DNA from: Chersky-806 sp036502405
GTDB lineage: Bacteria > Actinomycetota > Acidimicrobiia > IMCC26256 > JAENVU01
Reading direction: 5' to 3'
Assembly (NCBI GenBank): GCA_036502405.1
Contig: DASXYP010000047.1
Coordinates: forward strand, 1 to 64,000
DNA length: 64,000 nt
A model generated the notes under the pieces. The model saw nothing but the letters and a program-made list of their open reading frames with translations. It ran no database searches and was not told the DNA's origin. Of the stretch, positions 8,219-16,516 are shown one piece after another; the first letter of the stretch is position 1; every line of letters starts with the position of its first letter. The position numbers and the translations under genes were made by a program.

Positions 8219-8686
8219 ATGCACACAAGACGGATACTCGGGGCCGCGCTCGCCCTTTCAATGACTGGAGTCGCTCTGATGAGCGGGGGTCAGGCATGGG
8301 CGGCGAAGGGACCCAGGGGAAAGGCGGCCTGTACCACCATCACCGGGACCGCGACCGGCACCGTGACCATCAGTGGGTGCACCGGGACCGCCAACACCGG
8401 TGGAGCTTCCACCCCGCTGCCGGTCTCGACACTGGCTGCCGGCGGAACCGTCACCTGGGTCAGCGGGAAGACCACGACCTTCGCCGCGCCGACCCTCACC
8501 GCCACCAACGCCAAGAAGTGCCCCGGCTACGTGAAGGGCGCGAGCTCGAATCCTTCGGCGGACAAGTTCAAGGGTGCTGTGACCGCCGATACGAGCGGGA
8601 TGAAGGTTCCCGGAAAGTTCCACGGTGCGGTGTGCATCAGCCCCTCGGGGGACATCACTGCGTTGAAGACGCTCAAGGTCAACTGA
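8219..8686 (+). CDS. Secreted protein of unknown function
   Basis: A 155-residue protein with a clear Sec signal peptide (basic MHTRR, hydrophobic core, cleavage after GQAWA near residue 28). The mature part is Thr/Gly/Ala-rich (TGTATGTVTISGCTGTANTGG), predicted beta-rich, with four cysteines that could form two disulfides. AGGAGG lies 6 nt before the ATG, among the strongest ribosome sites in the window, and a strong terminator follows, so it appears to be an independently transcribed extracellular protein. No family recognised. Confidence 0.75.
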   Translation: MHTRRILGAALALSMTGVALMSGGQAWAAKGPRGKAACTTITGTATGTVTISGCTGTANTGGASTPLPVSTLAAGGTVTWVSGKTTTFAAPTLTATNAKKCPGYVKGASSNPSADKFKGAVTADTSGMKVPGKFHGAVCISPSGDITALKTLKVN

Positions 8687-8734
8687 CCCGGAAGCGCCTT
8701 CGACCGCGGAAGTCCGTCACAACGGTGACAACAG

Positions 8735-8768
8735 AGCGAACGGGAGGGCGGAAGCCCTCCCGTTCGCT
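8735..8768 (+). terminator. Strong hairpin terminator
   Basis: A perfect 15-bp stem (8735-8749 with 8754-8768) closed by a GGAA tetraloop, 48 nt after the secreted-protein stop. It isolates that gene from the EAL gene downstream. Confidence 0.8.
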
Positions 8769-8942
8769 GTCTCCGTCAACGGTGATGGGCGGGAAAGGCA
8801 CGATCGGCGAAGCGGCACCTCCCTGAGGAACGTGCTCCGGGCGGGCAGCACCGGGTTCGGGGGAATGTCGGGTTTAGACGTATTTGCTCCTGGGTACAGC
8901 CCCGACAGGGCGCTGGGAGGCTCCGCGGATCGGAACCCCGAC

Positions 8943-10181
8943 ATGGGCCAGGCGCTGCACCGTCCGAAGGGGGCCGGTCCCGTCGCGACGACGGCCGGGC
9001 TCCTCATGTCCGCCTCGTGGCTCGGGGCCGCCGGCGTCGTGCTCGCCGCGCTCACGGCCTGCACCGCGCTCAGCCTCGCCGCCGGCGAGGCGACGCTCAC
9101 GCCGAAGTACTGGTTCTTCTTCCCGATCATGCTGGCGGCGGCGCGCTTCCGGTGGCGCGGCGCCCTGGTCACCTCGCTCGCGGCGACCGTGCTGGCCGGG
9201 CCGGTCCTCCCCTCGACGGTCCCGGTCAGCAACGCACAGGAGCTCGCGTCCTGGCTCGCACGCGGCCTCTTCTTCGTGGTGATGGGCCAGGTGCTGGCGG
9301 CGCTGTTCGCAGTGGCACTGGCCGAGACGGTGCGCCAGCGCAACGCGCTGAAGGCGGCGAAGGCGCTCTCGCTCGCGCTGCTGCGCGACGAGTTCGTGGT
9401 CTGGTACCAGCCCGTCGTCGACCTCCACTCGGGGACCACGGTCGGCGCCGAGGCGCTCGTACGCTGGAACCACCCGACCGCGGGCCTGATCACGCCGGGC
9501 GACTTCATCGAGAGCGCGGAGGACTCCGGCATCATCATCCCGCTCGGCGCGCACGTGCTCGAGACCGCGTGCCGCCAGCTGGCGCTCTGGCGCGAGTCGT
9601 CGTTGCGTCACGCCGCGACCTTCAAGCTCGCCGTGAACATCTCCGCAGTGCAGCTCTCGACCCCGGACCTCGTCGGCCAGCTCGAGCAGCTGTTGCACGA
9701 GACCGGGATCCCGGCCGGCTGGCTGTGCCTCGAGATCACGGAGACCGCAGCGATCGCGGACCTCGAGCACATCGCACGCAAGGTCGAGCAGATCCGGGCG
9801 CTCGGGGTGCAGATCGCGATCGACGACTTCGGGATCGGCCACAACTCGTTGCAGCATCTGTCGCGCCTGCCCGTCGACGTGGTGAAGATCGACCAGAGCT
9901 TCGTGGCCGCGCTCGACTGGCAGCCCGGTTGGCGCGGCATGGCCGCCGCGGTCATCGCGCTCGCCCGCACGCTGGGCATGCGCACCGTGGCCGAAGGCGT
10001 CGAGACCGCGGAGCAGGCCGCGCGCCTGCGCGAGCTCGGGGCGGACCTGGCCCAGGGCTACTGGTACGGCAAGGCCCAGCCCGCGTCGGCGTTCACCCCG
10101 CTCCTCGAGCGCCAGCGCGACCTGCTGCCCAGGGTGCGGATGCTGCGCGTCGTGAACAGCGACGCGCCGATCCGCTCCTGA
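8943..10181 (+). CDS. Membrane-anchored EAL-domain c-di-GMP phosphodiesterase
   Basis: About 412 residues. Three or four hydrophobic segments in the first 150 residues form a membrane sensor region, followed by an EAL domain. The catalytic set appears complete: EALVRW, NIS, EITE, DDFGIG, KIDQSF, EGVE and the Q of AQGYWYG, so it should hydrolyse c-di-GMP. Earlier in-frame starts exist (GTG 8832, ATG 8865), but the codons after 8865 have A/T-rich third positions unlike the rest of the gene, so ATG 8943 is preferred. The 174-nt leader from 8769 is otherwise unexplained. Confidence 0.85.
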   Translation: MGQALHRPKGAGPVATTAGLLMSASWLGAAGVVLAALTACTALSLAAGEATLTPKYWFFFPIMLAAARFRWRGALVTSLAATVLAGPVLPSTVPVSNAQELASWLARGLFFVVMGQVLAALFAVALAETVRQRNALKAAKALSLALLRDEFVVWYQPVVDLHSGTTVGAEALVRWNHPTAGLITPGDFIESAEDSGIIIPLGAHVLETACRQLALWRESSLRHAATFKLAVNISAVQLSTPDLVGQLEQLLHETGIPAGWLCLEITETAAIADLEHIARKVEQIRALGVQIAIDDFGIGHNSLQHLSRLPVDVVKIDQSFVAALDWQPGWRGMAAAVIALARTLGMRTVAEGVETAEQAARLRELGADLAQGYWYGKAQPASAFTPLLERQRDLLPRVRMLRVVNSDAPIRS

Positions 10182-10190
10182 GAGGCGAGG

Positions 10191-11225
10191 TCAGCGAGCG
10201 AGCAGGAGCTCGGCCATCTGCACCGCGTTCAGCGCGGCGCCCTTGCGCAGGTTGTCACCCGTGACCCAGAGGTCGAGCGTGTTCGGCTGCGACGGGTCCT
10301 CGCGCAGGCGGCCGACGAGGACCGGGTCGATGCCGGCGCCCTCGAGCGGCGTCGGCGCGCCGTCGCCGTCGTCCACGAGCACGACACCCGGCGCCGCGGA
10401 CAGCAGCTCGACGGCGCGCGCCTTCGTCATCGGGTCGCGGAACTCGACGTTCGCGCTCATCGCGTGGCCCACGTACACCGGGACCCGCACACACGTGCCC
10501 GTGACGCGCATCGCGTCGTCGTGGAGGATCTTGCGGCTCTCGTGGACGAGCTTCCACTCCTCCGAGGTGTACCCCGCGTCCTTCACCGAGCCGGCGAGCG
10601 GGATCACGTTGCCGGCGATCGGCTTGGACCAGACCGCGCCCGGCATGAGCAGCCCGTCCACCGTGGCGGCGCGTCGCAGCTGGTCGGTCGCACCGTCGAG
10701 CTTGGCCCACTGGCCCTCGAGCTCCTCGATCCCGGCCACGCCCGCCCCGGACACCGACTGGTAGGTCGAGACCACGAGCCGCTCGATGCCCGCGGCGTGA
10801 TGGAGCGGCCCGAGCGCGGTCACCAGGACCATCGTGGTGCAGTTCGGGCACGACGCGATCCCCTTCGGGAGGTCGCGCATGTCCTCGGGGTTCACCTCGG
10901 CGACGACGAGCGGCACGTCCCGATCCATCCGGAACGCGGCGGAGTTGTCGATGACCTGCGCCCCGGCCGCGGCGGCGACGGGCGCCCACTCGAGCGCGAT
11001 CGGGTCGTCGACGTCGACGATCACGAGGTCGAGCCCTTCGAAGCAGCCCGGCGCCAGCACCTCACAGGTCACTTCGCCACCGGCGAAGGGCAGGCGACGG
11101 CCCTCGGACCGGGCGGACGCGTACACCCGCAGACCGTCGAGCGGGAACGACCGCTCGGCGAGCAGGGTCAGCATCTCCTGGCCGACGAGACCCGTCGCGC
11201 CGATGACGCCGACGGCCACACTCAT
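10191..11225 (-). CDS. asd: Aspartate-semialdehyde dehydrogenase
   Basis: A 344-residue NADP-dependent enzyme making aspartate semialdehyde for lysine, threonine and methionine. GVIGATGLVGQEM forms the Rossmann start, the nucleophile is in SCPNCTTM (about residue 130), and the base histidine lies in VYVGHAMSANVEF. ATG 11225 was preferred over an in-frame GTG nine bases upstream because of GGGA spacing. It lies downstream of ask in the same orientation with a 64-nt gap, the usual actinobacterial order. It ends 9 nt from the convergent EAL gene. Confidence 0.95.
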   Translation of the reverse strand: MSVAVGVIGATGLVGQEMLTLLAERSFPLDGLRVYASARSEGRRLPFAGGEVTCEVLAPGCFEGLDLVIVDVDDPIALEWAPVAAAAGAQVIDNSAAFRMDRDVPLVVAEVNPEDMRDLPKGIASCPNCTTMVLVTALGPLHHAAGIERLVVSTYQSVSGAGVAGIEELEGQWAKLDGATDQLRRAATVDGLLMPGAVWSKPIAGNVIPLAGSVKDAGYTSEEWKLVHESRKILHDDAMRVTGTCVRVPVYVGHAMSANVEFRDPMTKARAVELLSAAPGVVLVDDGDGAPTPLEGAGIDPVLVGRLREDPSQPNTLDLWVTGDNLRKGAALNAVQMAELLLAR

Positions 11226-11289
11226 CGTTCCCACTCCGCCGTTCGGGGCCGCTGCGCCCTCCGCACTGCGTGCCCGCTCCGGTCTGCGC

Positions 11290-11772
11290 TCATGACGCGT
11301 GCTCGAGCTCGAAGGCGGAGTGCAGTGCCCGGACCGCAGCCTCGACGTCGGACTCCTGGACCACGCACGAGATCCGGATCGACGACGTGCTGATCATCTC
11401 GATGTTCACGCCCTCGTTCGACAGGACCTCGAACATCTTGGCGGCGACACCCGGGTTCGTCTTCATGCCCGCGCCGACCAGCGTGACCCGCGCGACCCCG
11501 GCGTCGTGCGTGACGCCGCTCGCCTCGATCTCGGCCGCGACCTTCTCCATCACGGTGAGGCCCCGGTGCAGGTCGTCGCGCGGGACCGTGAACGAGATGT
11601 CGGTGTGCCCGGCGGTCGAGACGTTCTGCACGATCATGTCGACGTTCACCGACTCGTCGGCCAGCGCGCGGAACAGCGCCGCCGCGACCCCGGGCCGGTC
11701 GGCGACCTGCGAGATCGTGATCTTCGCCTCGGAGATGTCGTGGGTGACACCGGAGATGATCGCCTCTTCCAT
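11290..11772 (-). CDS. Possible internal beta-subunit start of aspartate kinase
   Basis: Codon 247 of ask is an ATG opening MEEAIISGVTHDISEAKITI, which matches the start of the separately translated beta subunit in Corynebacterium (from memory). AGGAGG at 11786-11781 precedes it by 8 nt. The product would be 160 residues containing only the ACT domains. Confidence 0.5.
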   Translation of the reverse strand: MEEAIISGVTHDISEAKITISQVADRPGVAAALFRALADESVNVDMIVQNVSTAGHTDISFTVPRDDLHRGLTVMEKVAAEIEASGVTHDAGVARVTLVGAGMKTNPGVAAKMFEVLSNEGVNIEMISTSSIRISCVVQESDVEAAVRALHSAFELEHAS

Positions 11773-12510
11773 GGTGGGGTCCTCCTCGACCACCCAGGTC
11801 CCGGGCTCCCAGGTGAAGCTCGAGCGCACGTGGACGGGCACGTTGTAGTTGCGGGCGAACTCGACCGAGCGCAGCGCGAGCACCTTGCCGCCGGTCGCGG
11901 CCATCTCGAGCATCTCGTTGAAGGAGACGCGCGCGAGCTTGCGGGCCTCGGGAACGACGCGCGGGTCAGCGGTGAACACGCCGGACACGTCGGTGTAGAT
12001 CTCGCAGACCTCGGCCCCGAGGGTGGCTGCGAGCGCCACCGCGGTGGTGTCCGACCCGCCCCGGCCGAGGGTGGTGATGTCGCGGGCGGTCGAGATGCCC
12101 TGGAACCCGGCGACGACGGCGACCGCACCGGCCGCGATCGTCTCTCGGATCCGGTCGCCCTTGACCTCGAGGATCTTGGCCTTGCCGTGGACCGTGTCGG
12201 TGACGATCCCGGCCTGCGACCCGGTGAAGCTCACGGCGTGGACCCCCTGGTCCATGATCGCCATGCAGAGCAGGGCCATCGAGATGCGCTCGCCGGCGGT
12301 CAGGAGCATGTCGAGCTCGCGCCCGTGCGGGTCCTGGGCGACGTCGTGGGCGAGCCGGACGAGGTCGTCGGTCGTCTTGCCCATGGCCGAGACGACCACG
12401 ATGACCTGGTTCCCCTGGCGGTGGGTCCGCACGATGTGCTCCGCGACCGCGCGGATGCGGTCCGGATCCGCGACCGACGTTCCGCCGAACTTCTGGACGA
12501 CCACTGGCAC
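11290..12510 (-). CDS. ask: Aspartate kinase
   Basis: A 406-residue aspartokinase, first enzyme of the aspartate family. The kinase domain starts VVVQKFGGTSVAD, contains SAMGKTTDDL and GRGGSDTTAV, and is followed by two ACT domains (about 265-406) that mediate feedback by lysine and threonine. An internal ATG at residue 247 with its own ribosome site could give a separate regulatory beta subunit, as known for Corynebacterium lysC. GTG start with no ribosome site; TACCCT lies 6 nt upstream. Confidence 0.95.
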   Translation of the reverse strand: MPVVVQKFGGTSVADPDRIRAVAEHIVRTHRQGNQVIVVVSAMGKTTDDLVRLAHDVAQDPHGRELDMLLTAGERISMALLCMAIMDQGVHAVSFTGSQAGIVTDTVHGKAKILEVKGDRIRETIAAGAVAVVAGFQGISTARDITTLGRGGSDTTAVALAATLGAEVCEIYTDVSGVFTADPRVVPEARKLARVSFNEMLEMAATGGKVLALRSVEFARNYNVPVHVRSSFTWEPGTWVVEEDPTMEEAIISGVTHDISEAKITISQVADRPGVAAALFRALADESVNVDMIVQNVSTAGHTDISFTVPRDDLHRGLTVMEKVAAEIEASGVTHDAGVARVTLVGAGMKTNPGVAAKMFEVLSNEGVNIEMISTSSIRISCVVQESDVEAAVRALHSAFELEHAS

Positions 12511-12516
12511 GCGACA

Positions 12517-12522
12517 AGGGTA
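12517..12522 (-). promoter_or_regulatory. -10-like TACCCT, leaderless start of ask
   Basis: TACCCT ends 6 nt before the GTG at 12510. No purine-rich ribosome site lies in the interval. Confidence 0.4.
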
Positions 12523-12608
12523 GGCGCGCCCCCTGGCCCGGCCCGCCGCTATTGGGCCTGCTGACGTCTGGCAGAATGCCCTGTCCGGTATTGGGGGGAG
12601 TGTTCAGA

Positions 12609-14912
12609 ATGCGCCGTACGCAGCTGGCGGCGTCGGGTCTCGCCGTCATCCTCGGGCTCGCGCTCCTGCCCGCACCTGGCGCCGCCGCCGCCACTCGGGC
12701 CACGACCACGCCCACGGACATGACCGTCCGGGGCAGCGTCCACCAGGTCGACGTCATCCAGGCCCCGCCCGCCACCGGCGTCGACCTTCGCCGCCGGGGA
12801 CGGGTGCTCCAGTCGGGGACGACCGACGAGCTGGGCGGCTACCTGTTCCGCAACGTCGACGCGGGCGACGGCTACACGGTCTCGCTGCGGACCGACGGCC
12901 ACCCGACGTCGGCACCGGTCCAGGTGATGGCCGCGTCCGAGACCCCACCGCAGTCCCTCTACTCCGGTCAGCGGCTCGCGGTGGACAACCTGACTCCGAC
13001 CAGCGGCTACGGCTACCTGAAGACCCGGGACGGCACGACGCTCTCGGTGCAGGTCGTGCTGCCGGGCCCGCCGGACAAGGGTCCGTACCCGAGCGTCGTC
13101 GAGTACTCGGGCTACGACCCGTCGAGCCCGACCACGTCCCAGCCCCAGTACAAGCTGCTCGCGCCCCTGCTCGGGATGGCGTGGGTAGGCGTGAACATCC
13201 GCGGCACCGGTTGCTCGGGCGGTGCGTACAACTTCTTCGAGAACCTGCAGTCGCTCGACGGCTACGACGCGATCGAGGCCGTCGCCGCGCAGCCGTGGTC
13301 GACCGGGCGCGTCGGCATGGTCGGCATCTCGTTCGCCGGGATCAGCCAGCTGTTCGTCGCCCGGTCGCGCCCGCCGCACCTCGACGCGATCACCCCGCTC
13401 TCGGTGATCGACGACACGTGGCGCGGAACGCTCTTCCCCGGCGGGATCTACAACGACGGCTTCGCGAAGGGCTGGGCGCAGGAGCGCCTCGACCAGAACA
13501 AGTGGCCCAACCCGAACGCGCCGGGCTGGGTGAAGACCCGCATCAGCGGCGGCGACACCGAGTGCGCGGACAACATGCTGCTGCGCGGCCAGAACGTCGA
13601 CCTGCAGCAGCAGACCACACGGCACCCGTACGTCTCCGCGCTCGATCCCGAGTTCAAGTACGACTTCCCGAACGGCGCGGATTCGCTCGCCCCCGAGGCG
13701 TTCGTGAAGGACATCACCGCGCCGGTGTTCATCGCCGGGGCATGGCAGGACGAGCAGACCGGCGGCCACTGGGCGGACATGCTCAACCGCTTCGCCCCGA
13801 CGACCAAGGTGCGCGCGGTGGGGCAGAACGGCGTCCACACGGAGTCGCTCGACCCTTCGGTCCTCGCCGAGATGCTCGAGTTCCTCGACTTCTACGTCGC
13901 GCAGAAGGTCCCGACGATCCCCGCGAGCGTGCGGGCCACCGCGCCGGCCATCTGGGCATCGATCACCGGCGTACCCGGCCTGACGATCCCCCCGGACCGC
14001 TTCTCGCCGTCGACCGACTTCGCGACCGCGCTCCACCAGTTCGAGTCCGATCCCCCGGTGCGCATCAACTGGGAGGTGGGCAACGCGCCCGGCGCGCCGG
14101 CGGGCGCGCCGGTCCCCAGCGCCGAGACGCGGTACCCGTCGTGGCCGATCCCCGACGTCACCCCGACGTCCTGGTACCTGCTGCCCGGTGGGGGTCTCGG
14201 CACGCAACCCGCGCGCGGGCACGACGCCGAGCGTGCTGACCGCTACCAGGGTGATCCGTCCGCGCGTCCCCGCACGAGCTACACCGGCTCGGGCGACGGC
14301 ATCTGGGCCGCGAACCCGGCGTACAGCTGGGCCCCCGTGGTCGACGGGAAGTCGCTCTCGTACCTGTCGAGCGCACTCCCTCAGACCGTCTCGATGGCGG
14401 GCACGGGATCGGTCGACCTCTGGGTGAAGGCCAACCGCAGCGACGCGGACGTCCAGGTGACGCTGAGCGAGGTCCGGCCCGACGGCACCGAGCGCTACGT
14501 GCAGAACGGCTGGCTGCGGCTGAGCCACCGCGCGCTCGACCGGGCCCGCTCGACCGTGCTCGACCCGATCCACACCGACACCCGGGCCGACCTGCAGCGG
14601 GTCCCGCGCCACCGCTTCGTCAAGGCCCGGGTGCAGATCTTCCCGTTCGCCTACTCGTTCCGGGCCGGCAGCCGCATCCGCGTGACCGTCCAGGCGCCCG
14701 GCGGGGACCGCCCCCTCTGGACCTTCGACACGCCGACCGGCGACCGCGCCGCCGCGGTCTCGGTCGCGCACGACCGGGGCCACGCCTCGAAGGTCGTCCT
14801 CCCGGTCCTGCCCGTGAACCCCGCGCTCGCCGCGGCCCCGGCGCCGTGCCCGTCGCTGCGGGCCGAGCCGTGCCGCACCTACGTCGCGCCCTCCGCTGCT
14901 GCCGGGCACTGA
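12609..14912 (+). CDS. Secreted CocE/NonD-family (S15-type) hydrolase
   Basis: A 767-residue alpha/beta hydrolase of the X-Pro dipeptidyl-peptidase/cocaine-esterase group. It has a Sec signal (to about residue 28), a carboxypeptidase-regulatory-like beta domain (about 38-105), then the catalytic domain with nucleophile GISFAGISQ, the acid in GAWQDEQTGG and the base in GVHTESL, and a C-terminal PepX-type jelly roll with RIRVTVQ. GGGGAG precedes the ATG. Probably an extracellular acylase, esterase or peptidase; substrate unknown. Confidence 0.85.
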   Translation: MRRTQLAASGLAVILGLALLPAPGAAAATRATTTPTDMTVRGSVHQVDVIQAPPATGVDLRRRGRVLQSGTTDELGGYLFRNVDAGDGYTVSLRTDGHPTSAPVQVMAASETPPQSLYSGQRLAVDNLTPTSGYGYLKTRDGTTLSVQVVLPGPPDKGPYPSVVEYSGYDPSSPTTSQPQYKLLAPLLGMAWVGVNIRGTGCSGGAYNFFENLQSLDGYDAIEAVAAQPWSTGRVGMVGISFAGISQLFVARSRPPHLDAITPLSVIDDTWRGTLFPGGIYNDGFAKGWAQERLDQNKWPNPNAPGWVKTRISGGDTECADNMLLRGQNVDLQQQTTRHPYVSALDPEFKYDFPNGADSLAPEAFVKDITAPVFIAGAWQDEQTGGHWADMLNRFAPTTKVRAVGQNGVHTESLDPSVLAEMLEFLDFYVAQKVPTIPASVRATAPAIWASITGVPGLTIPPDRFSPSTDFATALHQFESDPPVRINWEVGNAPGAPAGAPVPSAETRYPSWPIPDVTPTSWYLLPGGGLGTQPARGHDAERADRYQGDPSARPRTSYTGSGDGIWAANPAYSWAPVVDGKSLSYLSSALPQTVSMAGTGSVDLWVKANRSDADVQVTLSEVRPDGTERYVQNGWLRLSHRALDRARSTVLDPIHTDTRADLQRVPRHRFVKARVQIFPFAYSFRAGSRIRVTVQAPGGDRPLWTFDTPTGDRAAAVSVAHDRGHASKVVLPVLPVNPALAAAPAPCPSLRAEPCRTYVAPSAAAGH

Positions 14913-14920
14913 CCGGGTCC

Positions 14921-14926
14921 TAGACT
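14921..14926 (+). promoter_or_regulatory. -10-like TAGACT, leaderless start of cyclophilin
   Basis: TAGACT ends 8 nt before the GTG at 14935, in a 22-nt gap after the hydrolase; no ribosome site. Confidence 0.4.
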
Positions 14927-14934
14927 CCGCCCTC

Positions 14935-15693
14935 GTGTCCAAGGCAGACAAGCGCGAACGGCAACGTCAGAACCGCGAGCTCGCACGGCAGGAGCGCGAG
15001 CGATTGATGAAGCGGGACCGGAGGATGCGCAGTGCGCGCGGCCTCCTGTTCGTGCTCGTCCCGATCATCGCGGTCATCGTGATCTACTCGCTCGTGAAGG
15101 GCGACGACTCGTCGAGCGCGGCGACGAAGCAGAACGGCTGCACCAAGGTGACCTCGTCGAAGCTGCCGACGAAGGACACGTCGCAGAAGGCGCCTGCGAT
15201 GACCATCGACCCCAACAAGACCTACACGGCGAAGATCGCCACGAGCTGCGGGACGATGACGGTCGACCTCGACGCCAAGACCGCGCCCATCGCGACGAAC
15301 AACTTCGTGTCGCTCGCGAAGGAGGGCTTCTATGACGGGCTGCCCTTCCACCGCGCGGCCAAGGACTTCGTGATCCAGGGCGGCGACCCGAAGGGCGACG
15401 GGTCGGGCGGTCCCGGGTACAGCGTGAAGGGCGAGGTCCCGACCGACCACTACCCGGTCGGGGCGCTCGCGGCGGCGAAGTCCGGTGGCGCCCCGGCCGG
15501 TGACTTCGGCTCGCAGTTCTTCATCGTGACCGGGGCGCAGGGGGCCACCCTGCCGAACGACTACGCGCGGTTCGGCAACGTGTCGAGCGGGATCAGCGTC
15601 GCGAAGAAGATCGGCTCGTTCGCCCCCTCGAACGGCGACGGCCCGCCGACCCAGAAGGTGCTGATCGACAAGATCACGATCTCCGAGTCGTAG
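14935..15693 (+). CDS. Membrane-anchored cyclophilin-type peptidyl-prolyl isomerase
   Basis: A 252-residue protein: a highly charged cytoplasmic start (KADKRERQRQNRELARQERE), one membrane helix (about 37-54) and an extracellular cyclophilin domain from about residue 95. Family motifs present are NFVSLAKEGFYDGLPFHR, VIQGGDPKGDGSGGPGY and GSQFFIVTG, though the active-site arginine environment is the actinobacterial variant. It likely assists folding of exported proteins. Confidence 0.9.
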   Translation: MSKADKRERQRQNRELARQERERLMKRDRRMRSARGLLFVLVPIIAVIVIYSLVKGDDSSSAATKQNGCTKVTSSKLPTKDTSQKAPAMTIDPNKTYTAKIATSCGTMTVDLDAKTAPIATNNFVSLAKEGFYDGLPFHRAAKDFVIQGGDPKGDGSGGPGYSVKGEVPTDHYPVGALAAAKSGGAPAGDFGSQFFIVTGAQGATLPNDYARFGNVSSGISVAKKIGSFAPSNGDGPPTQKVLIDKITISES

Positions 15694-15710
15694 ACCCGCC
15701 CGGGACTACG
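15689..15710. terminator. Hairpin carrying both convergent stop codons
   Basis: CGTAG (15689-15693) pairs with CTACG (15706-15710), with an inner CCCG/CGGG. The stop codons of the cyclophilin and the S51-like gene lie in the two arms. Short, so weak as a terminator. Confidence 0.35.
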
Positions 15711-16410
15711 GGAGGTCGACGCCGGTCGATCCGCTCGCGAGGTTCGTCGGCTCCGCGCCGGCGTAGAGCGTCACGCCACCGGCTCCGGCGACCGACCAGC
15801 TCGGCCCGGGCCGGCGCAGGAGCGCGGTCTCCTCGTCGATGCCGGCCAGGACCGCGGCGGCGGGGAGCAGGTCGATCGAGCGCTCGCGCAGGTGGTCGGC
15901 CGCGCTGCCGTGGTACGGGAACACCGCGACACCCACCACGACACCCAGACCGACGGTGTACGCGCCGCCGCGAGGATCGACCATCGGGTCGCAGAGCACG
16001 GTCGCACCGGCACCCGAGGCCGCGAGGACCGAGCCGCTGCGGTACGCGGCGAGCAGCGCCTCGAAGAGGCCCGACCCCTTGAGCACCGAGCGCAGGTGCA
16101 GGGGTGATCCGTCGGAGATGTAGACGAAGCGGGCGTCGCGCACCGTCTCCGCGATCTCCGCGCTCTCCGCCTCGGTGCGGTGCAGCACCGGCAGCTCGCG
16201 GACCTTCGCGCCGAGCTTGGCGAAGTGCGCGCCCGCGGCGTCGACGACCCGGTCCGGGTGCTCGTAGGCCGCCGCGGTCGGCAGGACCAGCACCTCGGTC
16301 CCGCCGCTCGCCTCCAGCAGTGCCGCGTCCAGGTCACGGGTGCCGTCGCGCCACTCGCCCCCGCCGACCAGCGCGAGCGTGCCGGCGACTTCGGTACCCG
16401 AGGAGGTCAT
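15706..16410 (-). CDS. Peptidase S51/cyanophycinase-like protein, nucleophile doubtful
   Basis: A 234-residue type-1 glutamine-amidotransferase-fold protein of the S51 (cyanophycinase/dipeptidase E) superfamily: LALVGGGEW at the start, VLPTAAAYEHPDRV, FVYISDGSPLHLRSVLKG and an FPYHGSAADHLRER helix. The nucleophile elbow usually reads G-T/S-S-A-G-A; here it is ASGAGA, placing glycine at the serine position. Either serine is shifted by one residue or the protein is inactive. ATG start with TAAGGT 8 nt upstream. Confidence 0.72.
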   Translation of the reverse strand: MTSSGTEVAGTLALVGGGEWRDGTRDLDAALLEASGGTEVLVLPTAAAYEHPDRVVDAAGAHFAKLGAKVRELPVLHRTEAESAEIAETVRDARFVYISDGSPLHLRSVLKGSGLFEALLAAYRSGSVLAASGAGATVLCDPMVDPRGGAYTVGLGVVVGVAVFPYHGSAADHLRERSIDLLPAAAVLAGIDEETALLRRPGPSWSVAGAGGVTLYAGAEPTNLASGSTGVDLP

Positions 16411-16418
16411 CGCCGGGC

Positions 16419-16424
16419 ACCTTA
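16419..16424 (-). promoter_or_regulatory. -10-like TAAGGT, leaderless start of the S51-like gene
   Basis: TAAGGT ends 8 nt before the ATG at 16410. No ribosome site lies between. Confidence 0.4.
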
Positions 16425-16516
16425 TCCAGCGGTTCGCGGGCCCGGCTCGCCTGGCGACCCGTCCTTACCGGCCGGTAACCTCTCCGGTTCCACACCGGCC
16501 GCAGGGGGAAGTCACG

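Noticed and set aside
8769..8942. Possible c-di-GMP riboswitch upstream of the EAL gene
   Set aside because: I looked for the conserved ACGCAAAGCC and receptor motifs of GEMM-I and did not find them; only generic GC-rich pairing is present.
12549..14951. 800-codon frame antisense to the CocE-type hydrolase
   Set aside because: Low-complexity Arg/Val/Gly-rich product; the plus-strand frame carries a signal peptide and the complete catalytic motifs.
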